Source of the DNA: Galdieria sulphuraria
Taxonomy: Eukaryota > Rhodophyta > Bangiophyceae > Galdieriales > Galdieriaceae
Direction: 5' to 3'
DNA: 47,274 nucleotides
Assembly (NCBI RefSeq): GCF_000341285.1
Contig: NW_005178407.1
Location: 1-47,274 of the forward strand
Part shown: positions 1 through 10,867 of the stretch, piece after piece
Numbering within the stretch: position 1 is the first letter of the stretch
Layout of the letters: each line of letters starts with the position of its first letter
Position numbers and translations under genes: made by a program
Notes under the pieces: model-generated
What the model was told of the DNA's origin: nothing
What the model saw: the letters and a program-made list of their open reading frames with translations, nothing else
Databases searched by the model: none

Positions 1-1716
1 TCCAAACTTGTTTCAATCGGAAATGCAAAAGATCATCCACTGTCTGTTTAACGCTTTCCCAATTATGCCTAGCTAAATCGGGCATAGACATAGAAAACAA
101 AGCATCTATTTCCTCCAGAGTCTTATCTTTAGTTTCAGGCATCATAAACATGGCATAGAACCACGCAATAGTAACAAATCCTCCATAAAAACCAATGAAA
201 ATTCCTGGGGCAGTCATAGCCGTTTTCATTTTCGTAAAGCAATAAGTTGTTATAAAATTGCCTATATAAGTCCACCAAGTCACAAGTGCCATTCCTTCAC
301 TTCGAATATAGGTTGGATATATTTCTGAACCCAATACCCATGCATAAGGTCCCATTCCAGAACCCCAAAACATATAATAAGTTATAATACCCCAAATATA
401 GATGCCTTCTTCCATATGAAGATTGCTGGCTCTAAAACTAAAACCAATAATGAAACAACCAACCAATACTCCAGGTAAAAGACTTAACCATAAAACTCTT
501 CTTCCCATTCTGTCCATAAAATAAATGGCAGGAATAGTAAACAGTAACAAAGTCCCACTACCTATCATACTGGAATAGACAGCATGAACACTACTAAAAC
601 CAACTTCATGCATCAAAGTAGCCATATAATAATTAATAGAGTTGATTCCAGAAAATTGACAAAGAATTGCAATAATAGTTCCAAATATAGCAGCATGACG
701 ACAACGGTGTACTCGAACAAGGTCCATTATAACCCATCGATTTTTAGATTCTTCCAATTCCCGTTCAACAGTTTTCCTCATAATAAAAAACTCATTTCTC
801 TCTTCTTCCGTATCAAATCCTCTCACAATACTCCAAACCTTATAGGACTGTGCCTCTCTTCCTTTCCTCATCAACCAACGAGGTGTTTCAGGTAATGTAA
901 GCATGGCAATAAGCAAAATGGATGAAAATACTAAAGTACTGCCGAGCATATATCTCCAATTGCCAGAGGCATGCACAAAGATGGCTGCTACAATATAGGC
1001 ACAGAATAAACCAAAGCAAATCATAAATTGGTACAATGAAACTAAGCCTCCTCTCCATCTCTTCGTACAGCTTTCTGAGATATATACAGGGCAAGCAGTA
1101 CATTCTAAACCTAATCCAACGCCCAAGATGATACGACCTGATAAAATCATACCAAAATTTTGAGCATCCGCTTGTAATATTCCTCCAACAGTATAAAACA
1201 AGCAGGCAATGATGATACTTAGCTTTCTTCCCAACCATTCATTGAGTGGATACCCTCTACATAACAATGAATGAGTAAATAGGCCATTTATGCAATTATA
1301 CAAACTTACATTGTAGCACCGAGAACACCACCTAGAGGCATAAAGCCTGTGACCATAGATTCCTCTCCAGTTGTTAGACTAAGATCCTTTGGTACAAACA
1401 ACAATGCACCACTAATAACACCTTGATCCATTCCAAAAATGAAACCTCCTATGGAAGCAAAAATACCAAGAATCCATGTCATATGTCGGCCTCCACCTTT
1501 GAACAAAGTATGAGTACGGAATGAGAATCCTGAAAGTTTGTCCGATTCTTCCTTGAGATGGTCAAGTTCCTTGGTAACTTCCGCCTCATCCAATGTGGCC
1601 TCCAACTGGTAACCATAGTAGTTGGTTTTTTCATCTCCAATAGCATCATCTGTTTCACCAGTATAATGAGGTACTATATCTCTTTCAACTTCAACGGGAA
1701 CTGCAATAGGACTCAT
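1..1716 (-). CDS. MFS sugar porter (sugar/polyol transporter), 3' end outside window
   Basis: A 12-helix major facilitator predicted to import a hexose or polyol with protons across the plasma membrane. Exon 1 (1716 to about 1310) encodes an acidic cytosolic N terminus of about 80 residues and the first helix with GMDQGVISGAL, the sugar-porter helix-1 signature. A short intron (about 1257-1309, GTAAGT donor) leads into exon 2, which stays open to the window edge. Exon 2 carries GRK after helix 2, PETPRWL after helix 6, DRMGRR between helices 8 and 9, and PETKDKTLEEID after helix 12, so almost the whole protein is present and only the C-terminal tail is missing. The substrate cannot be read from the sequence; inositol or hexose transport are both possible. 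The acidic N-terminal extension is longer than in most family members. The gene is divergent from the desaturase-family gene, with about 360 bases between start codons. Confidence 0.9.
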
Positions 1717-2078
1717 AATCTACTAACAACAAGATGAATATTTCACAAAGAAAAATGAAAGATACCACCAGCCATTTGTGATCCGTTGCTAATATTGAAG
1801 AGGATTGATCTCCAGAAAATCCTTTCCAATGGACAATCATCAAGATACTGAGCCTTCAAGGTCTACCATAAATGTCTATGAGACACACATGTGAAACTTC
1901 ACTCCTTGGAGGGCGAGAGATATAAAGGAACACAAATGGAACTACAGGTCGAGAATTTGATTCTAGTCCAATAGACTTGAGTCTTAAATCCAGTCATTCT
2001 TGGTGGAGAGAAGAGAGGATAGTTGTGTTTTCTCGGCTGTTTGTCAAGCACTTGTTATGCAACAAAGACTGGTTTGAA
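1717..2078. promoter_or_regulatory. Divergent intergenic region between sugar porter and desaturase-family gene
   Basis: About 360 bases between two outward-facing start codons, so it should hold both promoters. I recognise no specific operator. The open frame of the right-hand gene extends upstream to 1977 without an ATG, so the ATG at 2079 sets the right-hand limit. Confidence 0.4.
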
Positions 2079-3253
2079 ATGTCTGTTATGGAATTTTTGT
2101 CTTGGTTGGACCCAGTAGAGTGGAGCAAACATTATGAAATTCCATTATCCATAACTTGCTTTCTCATATATTTCATCGTGTTTCACATAGCGTGAGTATC
2201 ATCTTTTGTCGTTGGAACATTCGTTAACTAGGCAATAGTTGTGCGTTCTTTGGCATTGCTGATCATTGGAAACTACTGCGAAAATACAAACTGCATGAAA
2301 GTGACGAGAAAACCTATCTTCAGGTATTGGTTGGAACTTTAGTATGGATTCGGTTTCTGAATTCTTCAAGTTATTGCCAAGAGTGGTTTTCAATCAACTT
2401 GCCTTTTATTTGACTAGTTGTTATATTGGAGAAAAGATGGGTTGGGTTTTCAGACCTCCAAAAGTGAGTTTCATACTTGCAGCACTGTCTTTTTCTTGCA
2501 AACTCAATTGATATTTAGGACAACCATTTTCAGCTTTGGAAGTTACCGATATATCTTACTTTGTTTTCTTTCTATCATGAAATTATATTTTACAGTGCCC
2601 ATAGATGGTTGTTGCATTCGAAGTGGGGTTTCAATCTTTTAGGACACAACGTCCATCATAGGTAATAACAACGAATACTAATGTTGAATTCATCAAGCAA
2701 CCATGATTAGTACCAAAGGTTCAGTTGGTATCTCACAACATTATATGAGTGTCATCGACTACTATTTGGAAATCGTTGTTTCCATTTTGGTACTGTTTGG
2801 TTGAAAACTTTTCATACAAAGATTCATTTCTCTACGTAATGTTCAGGTTCCATTGGTACTTATTCGCACCAATGCATATTTCGACCTTTTAGTAATGGTG
2901 GAGGACGCTATTTTGGGTTCTTATGACCATAGTGGATATGACTTTTTCCTGGGAAATTTGAAAAGATATTCACCTGTAAGTAGCGGTTATTGTTTTGTTT
3001 TAGAGATGATTTAGTCCTTTGTTTCTAGGCTTATCATTCCATGCATCATCTTCGTTCTAGTTGCAGTTATGGAGATGGTGTTGGCTCCTTGGCGTTATTA
3101 GATAATCTTTTTAAGACTAGCTACTTTCATTTTGGATACAAGTATGAAAATTAACCTTTGAAAGTTTGTTCCAAATAATGTTGATGGAATTTGTCTAGGT
3201 CTTTCCCCAAGGTAAAGAATCTTGTCAAGGAAGAGAAAGAAGAAACAGAGTAG
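2079..3253 (+). CDS. Sterol desaturase / fatty acid hydroxylase family di-iron membrane enzyme
   Basis: A membrane-bound di-iron oxygenase of the family that includes C4-methylsterol oxidase, sterol C5-desaturase and sphingolipid hydroxylases. It is split into about seven short exons. I chose ATG 2079 because the upstream frame lacks an ATG. Introns run roughly 2192-2238, 2329-2377, 2457-2517, 2661-2715, one between about 2800 and 2848, 2977-3030, and a last one just before the C-terminal exon at about 3199. The joined reading frame shows the three histidine clusters: HRWLLH, then HNVHH, then YHSMHH near the C terminus, with DHSGYDF between the second and third. Several hydrophobic helices precede them. 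The C terminus is Lys/Glu-rich and ends at the TAG at 3251. Family membership is strong. The substrate is not decided: C4-methylsterol oxidase would fit the sterol genes elsewhere in the window. The exact boundary of the intron near 2800 is uncertain because no canonical donor keeps the frame cleanly. Confidence 0.72.
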
Positions 3254-3610
3254 TAGAGTTTTGTTTGTTTTCTCACATGTTTTTGCTTGTACTATTTCAT
3301 CATAGAGTTTTTAGAATAAATCGTGGAATTATTCAATATTTGGCATTTTATTCGTATTGATTCGATGTCATTGGACAAGTGGTTTTCTATGACATGCTGA
3401 ATGCTTGTTCATATGCTTACGAGAAGCGATTGCTATCTACTCTTGTTTATCCAAACCTAGGCACTCCTTCATAATAGATGATAGATATGTAAAAGAGAGA
3501 GACTCATTCCAAAGGAATCACGAATGTCCATCTGTCATTCTGGAGGACAAGCATCGAGTTCATCTTCTTCCTACTGACCACTACTTGTACAACTTTGACC
3601 GTTATAAAGG
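3254..3610. other. Intergenic region, no supported gene
   Basis: This stretch separates the desaturase-family stop from the PHO88 start. It contains one 85-codon open frame (3405-3662) that runs into the PHO88 coding region in another frame and has no recognisable domain. It is most likely 3' UTR plus the PHO88 promoter and 5' UTR. Confidence 0.4.
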
Positions 3611-4219
3611 ATGCTTTCTCCAGGTATTCGAAATGTTCTACTATCAGGTGTTATTGGTTTGATTCTCTACAACTCTGACCCAAACAATAGCTGGGTGGTG
3701 TTATTTTCTCAAGCAACTGTTCTTGGACACCTCTTCTTAGGTCTCTTTTTAAACTTTTACATTCGTCGCCTTATAAAGCAAAACGAAGATAATGAAACTA
3801 TCAGAGTACCTCGTTCTTCTTATAGTTGGAAACGAGTTGCACCAGAAAAGGACGAGTGGTTGAATATGACTATTCGAGAATATGACTTGGAGGAGCTAAA
3901 AAGAAGCCAACATCGTTTCGTTCTCAACGCAGCGTTCCTAGGCTTTGCTGCTTTTCGTTTAGCTGCTACTCGTGCCGCTATTTTACAAGGATTGCTTTGG
4001 ATTGTTCAAATACTAGAATCACCTTTGGTAAGTTGTGTTTACCTGTTGAGAATCAGTTGACTTGGGTAGGTACAAATTTATATCTTCGAGAAGCCTGCGA
4101 CAGGTTTATTAGCAAGGCCTTTTCAGAAAACTATAGGGTTATTGGACTATTTATCAAGAGCAATTCGTCAAGACTCTAGTCAGACTAGGACGACTAGCGA
4201 AAATAAAAAAGACAATTGA
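3611..4219 (+). CDS. PHO88/SND3 family ER membrane protein
   Basis: In yeast, Pho88/Snd3 is an ER membrane protein of the SRP-independent targeting route and was first linked to phosphate transport. Exon 1 (3611-4027) and exon 2 (4070-4219) are joined by a 42-base intron (GTAAGT to AG) and give 188 residues, the usual size of the family. The N-terminal helix, a second helix ending in NFYIRRLI, the conserved cytosolic TIREYDLEELKRSQ block and a C-terminal helix region followed by LLARPF match the Pho88 pattern. The tail is polar and Lys/Asn-rich. The start ATG is the first in frame and places a hydrophobic segment immediately at the N terminus, as in yeast. About 285 bases follow before the next start codon and hold nothing recognisable. 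Confidence 0.82.
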
Positions 4220-4505
4220 ACGTTTTTTTGCTAGAAGTTTTTCCTTTTCTATGTTGAGAAAAAATGTGTAGTTCTAAGAATAACCATAAAGATGAACTTG
4301 ACAGTAGCAACAGTTGATAACAATGACGATCTATTCTTTCTTATCATAGTTATCTGCTATTGTTTGATTCCATAGAACAAAAGAGGGATTTGGACCACGT
4401 CATCGAATGGGGGGAATCATCGTGTCCTTTGGCGCCTTGATGTTTTTATGGTGTTGTCTTCAAAAGAAACTTTTAGATTTACTTCATACTGTGTTTCTAT
4501 AAAGC

Positions 4506-7437
4506 ATGAATGAATCGTGTTGTATTATGGAAAATAACCAAAGTAATAACAAACAAAAACTGGAAAACAAGTTGGGCAGACAATCCAAAAGAGTCATATC
4601 ACTCTACCAAATAGACCAAGGATTGAAAAGAGCAGAAAACTATAGATTGCAACAGTATTTGAATCAAAGGTATTGTCAATATCTAGAAAGCCTGTAATAT
4701 CTATTTAAAAATATCTTCAGTGAGAGGTTAAGGAGACAAGTACAGAAAGTACGAGATGCTGCTGAAAGTAGGAAGGAAGAAATGAAACAAGCAAAATTAA
4801 AAAAGCAAGAAATGTTAAACACAACTCTTTCAGAGGCTCAACTTCGGAGAAACCAGTATTTGGAGGTAAGGATAAGAACGATATTCTCATTGCACATAGT
4901 CAACAAACTTTAGACAGCAAGGCAGAATGCAAGAGAACACTTTAAGAAAGTAAGAATAGTAGCAAACACAAATCATGTTTCCAAAAGAATGCTTTTATGG
5001 AAACAAAATGCACAATTCCAAACTCAATTATGGAATGCTGAATGGAGGCGATCTCGTGCATTGGCTTTAAAAGTACGCAATGCTTGTTTGTCACCTGGTG
5101 CCAAATATTATGATTCTCAAAACGAAAACTTCAAAAATGAGACAAACAGCTATAATATCGAAGAAAAGAACGAGGCGGCAGCTTTGATACAGTTTTTTTG
5201 GAGACTAAGCTTTATCGAGAGAGTCTTTTCTAAACTTCATCTTTCCTGGGAGTGTTGTGTAGAAGAAGGTTTTGATGCCACCAAAAATAAAATTCTAGAC
5301 GAAGAAGCACAAAAAGCTGCAGCTAGTGTCGTTCATTTGTTCTATCCGAGATCTCGTGCTATGATGGGAAGCGAATTGAGGAGACTGTCAAGGCTCTTTC
5401 TGACAAGCTTTGTTATTGCTGCACATCCACAGCATGTTTTGGAACATCCGGTAAGTTGTTAGCGACTTGGATATTCTATTAAAGCCTTATGTTGTTCTAA
5501 AGGACAGAGGTTTAGAACAAGCTGTCGTCGATGCAGCACGTCGTTTGTTGGGGTATTTAATGGACCCTCAACTGAGCGCTGTAACGTCTGCTGTCAAAGC
5601 TCGAAGCATTTGGACGAGATATAGAGTACTTTATGAAGAATGGGAACGCTCGGATAGAGAGAGACTCATAGATGGAATCATGAAGGACTATATTGAATTG
5701 GAAACTATGAAGCTCAAGGTAGATAACAACGTGAGTACCAAACAAGCCTTCAATCGGCAACGTAGATTGAGTCCAAATGTTGCTCCTTGGAACGGAAAGG
5801 AACCTCAGACTATCGGGGCCATCTGGTTACCTCAGATAAGGAAACGTCAGTCCAGATTGAGAGCTGCACTTTTCCGAGTTGGTGGTCATGATGCCTTGAA
5901 TCATCTTCAAAGCAACATACAAGACATTCGTGAAAGTTTTGAAGTTAGGACAATTGTTGATGAACCCACGCAAAAGGTTGTTCATGAGGATCACTTGAGT
6001 ATAGTCTCGAAAGATGAATATGAATATGCACAACATGGCATGAATGAAATTTTTGCTCACGAAATTATGATCAATGTGGAAGAATTTATAAAGGAATTGG
6101 AATCTTCTGAGCAGTATAATGCAATTTTGACTTTGGCAAGAAGAGCTTTTCGAGAGAAGCTATACCAAGCTTTCTGTGGTAACGATCAAGGCGAAGATTC
6201 AGCAAATGAACAGTTATTGAGGCTGATAGAAGAAGTGCGTGATAAACTTTTTGCAATATTACCGCCAAATATTTGTGCTGCAACTGATGATTATAGACAA
6301 AGGCTTGAAGGTCATTTAGATATGAAGATTCTTCGAAACCAAATAGATCATTATGCTTTTAAGGCCGATGATGCTGTATATTTATTGAGACTTTTTACTG
6401 AAACGCTTCGCAGTATTGAGGCTGTTGAAAGAGATGAAGAGCTTCAGTCTTGGGAAGACTCATGGTTTTCTGAAATTGCAAACTTTGATTGTAGTTTACA
6501 AGTGCACAAAAGGAAGCTTTTGTCTATTGTTGCCAACAGACTTTGTGATATTTTGGATCGTTTGGATATTATTGAAAAGGATATCGTCATATCCAAGATT
6601 CGCATTTTGGAGCCTATTTTGAGATGTCATGGTCCTCAATGGGAAGACAATCGTTTTCAGCAGAAAGTTTTCAGAGGCATTTTTGAAAAGGACTTGCCAC
6701 AAACTAGTTTATGGCTCACCAAGGCAATGAAAAAATTGAAACAAGTGTACACAACCTTTGACTGTATGCGTCTTGTTCAAGGTGAAGGAGACTGGACGAA
6801 ACGATTTCTTCGTGCATCGTTCATTTATCTTATTGATGAAAAGGAAGAACAATTTATTGTTCCTGAAGTGTTGAAACTAGATGAAAGGAGATTGCAAAAG
6901 TTGAGAGAAAATTTATCTAAGAATATATACATCACTTGTCTCGATTTAATTGTTCGTCGGTTTGTAAAGCAAAAGAATATGGAATGGGACTGTGAGATAG
7001 AAGAAAGCTGGAGAGACTTGGTTGTCTATTGGAAGGATAGAAAATGGGTTATTCTTCAATCAGATTTGGACAAAGAGTTGATATTCTTTATGGAGAAAAT
7101 CTTGGCTCGTCATTCCACGGTGATTTTTTCACAACAAGACAAGACCTTTTTATCTTCTTTATGGAAAAGAGTAATATATGATAGTGAACCCATCTCTTCA
7201 CTATTGAGACGGAGAATCAGTGACTTTTTGTATCGCAATTTTCTTTTCCATGTTTCTTCTTTCACATATCCTCGCAAGCAATTGCAATCTTTAGGCTTTG
7301 GATATGTCGTCGATGATATGATAGATATATTGGAAGTGTTGAAAAGGACAACTGATTTGATGTTGGCCGTTCATTTTCATCGTTTGAAACCCGTTGTTTT
7401 GAGAATTGCAAAAGTAGTTGTAAATGAAAGTAAGTGA
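4506..7437 (+). CDS. TCP11-domain protein (TCP11/SOK1 family)
   Basis: A long TCP11-family protein. The mammalian member acts in sperm cAMP signalling and yeast Sok1 suppresses protein kinase A loss; the role in algae is unknown. The first exon (from ATG 4506) and the second encode a basic coiled-coil-like region. Introns lie near 4671-4722 (GTATTG donor), 4866-4912 and about 5451-5502. An IQ-like AALIQFFWRL motif lies just before the TCP11 core, which opens with a RAMMGSELRRLSRLFLTSF block. The large last exon, open from about 5503 to 7437, carries the rest of the domain, including LGYLMDPQL and a long alpha-helical C terminus. The final codons read NESK then TGA; a GTAAGT lies exactly there, so a further 3' exon cannot be excluded, though the opposing gene's stop is only 57 bases away. 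Total length is roughly 900 residues. Confidence 0.75.
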
Positions 7438-7493
7438 TCAATGTTATATGCATCCATTTTGCCTTTTTGCAAACTCACTATTTTTTATATCTA

Positions 7494-8291
7494 TCACTGA
7501 AAACCACATTGTGCAAATGTTGTATCATTGAAAGCCAATACCTTTTTCAACAAACTGTAACAATTCGAAGGAGATGGCAGTGTTCCCGTAAAGGATGGGT
7601 CGAGGCACGTGACAAAAGTCTCATACTCTGCACTACACACCTTCAAGTCATCAAAGTTTTGTCCAGCACAAGCTATCAATGCACCCAAGTCACCGAGACA
7701 GCTTTCCACATTGCTTATTCCATCGATAATAGGAGTAGTAATATTGGTTACGCATTGGGTCAGATGACATACATCCACACTACAAGGGTCTGTAAACTGA
7801 CAAGCTTTGGATATATAACAATCATAAGAATGTACGATACTTGAAGGACATTGCTCTGGAAAGGCCTCAATAGTGTCATTGAAAAGACACTGAATGGTGG
7901 AACCCAACAAATTGACGCAAGTTATTGGATTGGATGTGATATCTGAAAAGCAGGATAAAGCACTTGTCAACAAACCTAACATAATTCCAGTCACAAAGAA
8001 AGGAAGATGGTAACAAACTCTCAATGACTTACTCATACAGGATTGCAGATTGGGTCCGAATTGAATGGGCTGTCCTCCACTTATTTCTTGTATCACGTCT
8101 TTTACATCCTTTTGAATATCGTGAAAGCAACTCCAGCTTTGTTCCACCTCCAGAGCACAAGAAGACGAAGGAGCTGTTGTCACTGCACTAGTAGCAGCTT
8201 GTCTATGGACTGCTGATACATAGAAAGTTGAACAGAAAAGGATAGAAAGGGTAAGCCATATCCTCCAACCCAGGCAATCAAATGCAGCCAT
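7494..8291 (-). CDS. Secreted cysteine-rich protein of unknown function
   Basis: The protein begins with a clear signal peptide (basic and hydrophobic, cleaved near residue 28 after VSA). The mature part is rich in cysteine, spread fairly evenly (CALEVEQSWSC, CVNLLGSTIQC, CYISKAC, CSVDVC, CVTNI and others). That pattern suggests a disulfide-stabilised extracellular or wall protein. I do not recognise a family. Read straight through it is 265 residues, but a good GTAAGT donor near residue 88 and in-phase AG acceptors 57 and about 90 bases further on mean that spliced forms also keep the frame. The spliced version removes a hydrophobic, cysteine-poor patch, so splicing is likely. It is convergent with the TCP11 gene and divergent from THF1. 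Confidence 0.6.
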   Translation of the reverse strand: MAAFDCLGWRIWLTLSILFCSTFYVSAVHRQAATSAVTTAPSSSCALEVEQSWSCFHDIQKDVKDVIQEISGGQPIQFGPNLQSCMSKSLRVCYHLPFFVTGIMLGLLTSALSCFSDITSNPITCVNLLGSTIQCLFNDTIEAFPEQCPSSIVHSYDCYISKACQFTDPCSVDVCHLTQCVTNITTPIIDGISNVESCLGDLGALIACAGQNFDDLKVCSAEYETFVTCLDPSFTGTLPSPSNCYSLLKKVLAFNDTTFAQCGFQ

Positions 8292-8606
8292 AACTTTTCT
8301 TTTCAGGGTCCAAATGAATTTCCCACGCTTCTCAAAATGGCTTTTTCTAGAGAAAATGGAATTTTATCCACATGAAATTTCTTGGCTGTGTGGAAATGAA
8401 GTCTTCCTCATCATAGGTACTGTCTATGGGACAAGAGAGACGAATGAATGGCCCAACTCTATATATATATATATATCGACTCTTTTATAGAATGAAAACA
8501 ACTTTGAGATTCTACTATCTTTCCTTCTCCACAAGTACACACAAACGAATATCATCGTTACCCATCCATTTCATTCTTTTTCTATTGGGGGGTAAAGAAG
8601 AAGAGA
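8292..8606. promoter_or_regulatory. Divergent region between secreted Cys-rich gene and THF1
   Basis: These 315 bases lie between two outward-facing start codons and include a (TA) run at 8460-8476. They probably contain both promoters; no specific factor site is recognisable. Confidence 0.4.
8460..8476. repeat. (TA)n microsatellite
   Basis: An uninterrupted TA dinucleotide run in the THF1 upstream region. It may serve as a TATA-like element, but that is only inference. Confidence 0.8.
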
Positions 8607-9608
8607 ATGGTGATCATTCAAGAACAACTGTGCAAGCAAGTTGTGAAGCCTAGGATCGGTTGCCAAGCCTGCTTTATATTGACTTGGCACTTCAGTTGTC
8701 GTGTTCAACGTCATGACTTGTTTAGTCATAGAAACAGATGGAAACCTGTTCAGGTACCCAGTGTGTATCGAACCAAACGTCGTATGGAGTGTCGTTCAAT
8801 AGAAAACTTGAAAGAAAGTTCAGCTTCAAATAGTTTACCTACTCAAAATGGGACTGTTCGTACAGTTGCAGAAACTATTTCCGACTTTTTGAAACACTTC
8901 CGCCACCCTATCCCTTCCATCTATCGTACCATCGTACAAGAACTATTGGTCACTACCCACCTCGCTAGAGTTGCTGTGGGATTCCAGTACGATCCAGTAT
9001 TTGCTTTAGGGTACCAAATGGTTACCCAAGTGTTTTTCAAGAGTTATCCTAAAGTGGAGGAAAAGGAAAAACTTTTTGATAGTATGTGCAAGGCGTTGTT
9101 ACTGGACTATGAACGGATGAAAAAGGTAAGATTGATCCTTCAGTTGTATTGGATGGTAACTTTGAAAGTGGAATAGGATGCAAGTGTGTTGGAAGAGTGG
9201 ACTCGGTCACGAACTGAACGAGAGATATTACTAGCCATAGAAGAAGGTGGAGACGATCCTCTGGCCAATCTATTGCATTCTATAGCGCAGAATGATGGAT
9301 TTGTTTACAGTCGTCTGTTTGGATTAGGATTGGTTCGTATGATGGAGTTGTGTGGAGAAGAAGCCAACTCGGAAAGGTGCCAAAAATGGGCTTCTGCTCT
9401 ACATATAAGCAGTTTGAAGTTGGAGCAAGATTTGGATACTTATCAACAATCACTGGAAAGATTGAAGCAAGCAGAACAACTATTTGCTGAACTGGAAGCA
9501 CGACAGAAGAAGAAATTGGCAGAAAAATTGGCAGAGAAAGCAAAACGTGCGCAAGAAGAAGCGATGAAAGCTGAACAACAGATGACTGAACCCAATTCTT
9601 CAGTTTAG
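8607..9608 (+). CDS. THF1: Plastid thylakoid formation protein THF1/Psb29
   Basis: THF1 (Psb29) is conserved from cyanobacteria to plants and supports photosystem II biogenesis and FtsH protease function in thylakoids. Exon 1 (8607-9125) and exon 2 (9177-9608) are joined by a 51-base intron with phase 0 and give 316 residues. Residues 1 to about 75 form a basic, Ser/Arg-rich extension without homology, which fits a plastid transit peptide. The core then begins with TVAETISDFLKHFRHPIPSI and continues with YRTIVQELLV, FQYDPVFALG and LEEWTR, all family signatures. The C terminus is a long Lys/Ala/Glu-rich coiled coil with LAEKLAEKAKRAQEEAM. The gene shows that the host is photosynthetic or descends from such a lineage. 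Confidence 0.92.
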
Positions 9609-9689
9609 AGGGTTTATGGGGTAATCGCCTTTCTTTCTCATCGAGAGAAAAAACTGGATATATTTTATGGGATATTTTACAAAATAAAG

Positions 9690-10643
9690 TCACTTTATGG
9701 AATCTTTTCCAAGCAATTCTTCTTCGATGTTTTCCAATTTCCTTAAACCACCTAAGTAACTATTCATAAGGTAACACTACTTACCAATGATAATCCATTC
9801 CTTTCCATTGTTCTTTTTCTTGTTTCATCAGCATTTTGGTTTGCATTTCTGGTATCTCCTCAGGAAGAGATCCAAACTGCATATCTTCAACTTCCCTTGT
9901 TCCATCCAACAGAAATAAAAAGCCTTGCAAACCAAAAATGTTGAGAATATACCATGAGAGACCACTCACATAACGTATATCTAACGATTCTCCCATCATC
10001 TATATTTCATTTGATAAGAATAACCACCAACATATCATTCGTACTTACTTCAATACCCGACTGTAACATGGAACGAAATCGTTCTGGTACCCAAAATGGT
10101 AACCTACAAACCACATAACCATGAAACATCGTTCTAATCCAAGCTCCCAACGCTATCCAAAGGATTTCAAAAAACAACAGGGTTCAAGGGCAATATCTAT
10201 CTTACCCATTTGAGGTCCTACGTTGGCTATATTTTCAAGTACTTTGGTACGGAGTAGATGAGGCTTCATCAAGGAAGTCAACTTATCAATGGATGGAACA
10301 TCGTTGTTCAAATGTTCTTTATCTTGTTGTAATAATCCTCGAGTTTCGTCTATGAAGAGTTTTTTGCGGCATAAGAATTGGTCATTAGGAAGGAAAGCAG
10401 CGTTGGTTCTTGTCAAAACACTTCTCTTTAAGATAGCCGCCATTCTTATCTACTCCGTATAAATAGTTTATGCTACAAACAGGTGATGATATCAACGACA
10501 AATACCGAAGAAAGACAAGGTGTCGGATGAGTTTTGAACAAAGAAAGTAGTGGAGCTCTCATCGCTACGGTAATAAACGCAGTCAAAGTTATCGATAGGA
10601 AAACCCCCACGAGTATTTGTCCACTTAAAACCAACTCTTCCAT
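9690..10643 (-). CDS. EMC3: ER membrane protein complex subunit 3 (EMC3)
   Basis: EMC3 is the Oxa1/YidC-superfamily insertase subunit of the ER membrane protein complex, which inserts tail-anchored and multipass proteins. Five exons join in frame: 10643-10506, 10449-10206, 10152-10049, 9999-9785 and 9741-9690, giving 250 residues, close to the usual 260. Exon 1 supplies the N-terminal membrane helix. Exon 2 has the charged loop with RSVLTRTNAAFLP and LTSLMKPHLLR. Exon 3 has the amphipathic stretch ending in RFRSMLQSGIE. Exon 4 has VSGLSWYILNIFGLQGF, the C-terminal helix pair. Exon 5 encodes KLENIEEELLGKD before the stop, matching the conserved acidic tail. Exon lengths (138, 244, 104, 215 and 52 bases) keep phase throughout. 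The gene is convergent with THF1 and divergent from the F-box/JmjC gene. Confidence 0.88.
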
Positions 10644-10867
10644 ATTTTAATCGAAATACGAGCAAGAAATGGTTTTCTTTCTCCAAACTTAACCCACCAA
10701 GAAAGAAATGCTCATTCTTCTTCATTCAAGACTAGTAATGATGAACAATAAGTTTCTTGCATGAATAGCATCTTTAATGAGACAACAATAGAACACAGTC
10801 ATCCATAGATAGATGATTACACTTTATACTTATTTCGGCCTACATATGGATGATGTTGTGTGAATGA
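10644..10867. promoter_or_regulatory. Bidirectional promoter region EMC3 / F-box-JmjC
   Basis: A 224-base gap between divergent start codons must hold both core promoters. No specific binding site is evident. Confidence 0.4.

Noticed and set aside
888-1238. Minus-strand open frame inside the sugar porter
   Set aside because: It is out of frame with the transporter exon, whose own frame shows all the family motifs.
3405-3662. Open frame before and into PHO88
   Set aside because: No family match and it overlaps the well-supported PHO88 start in a different frame.
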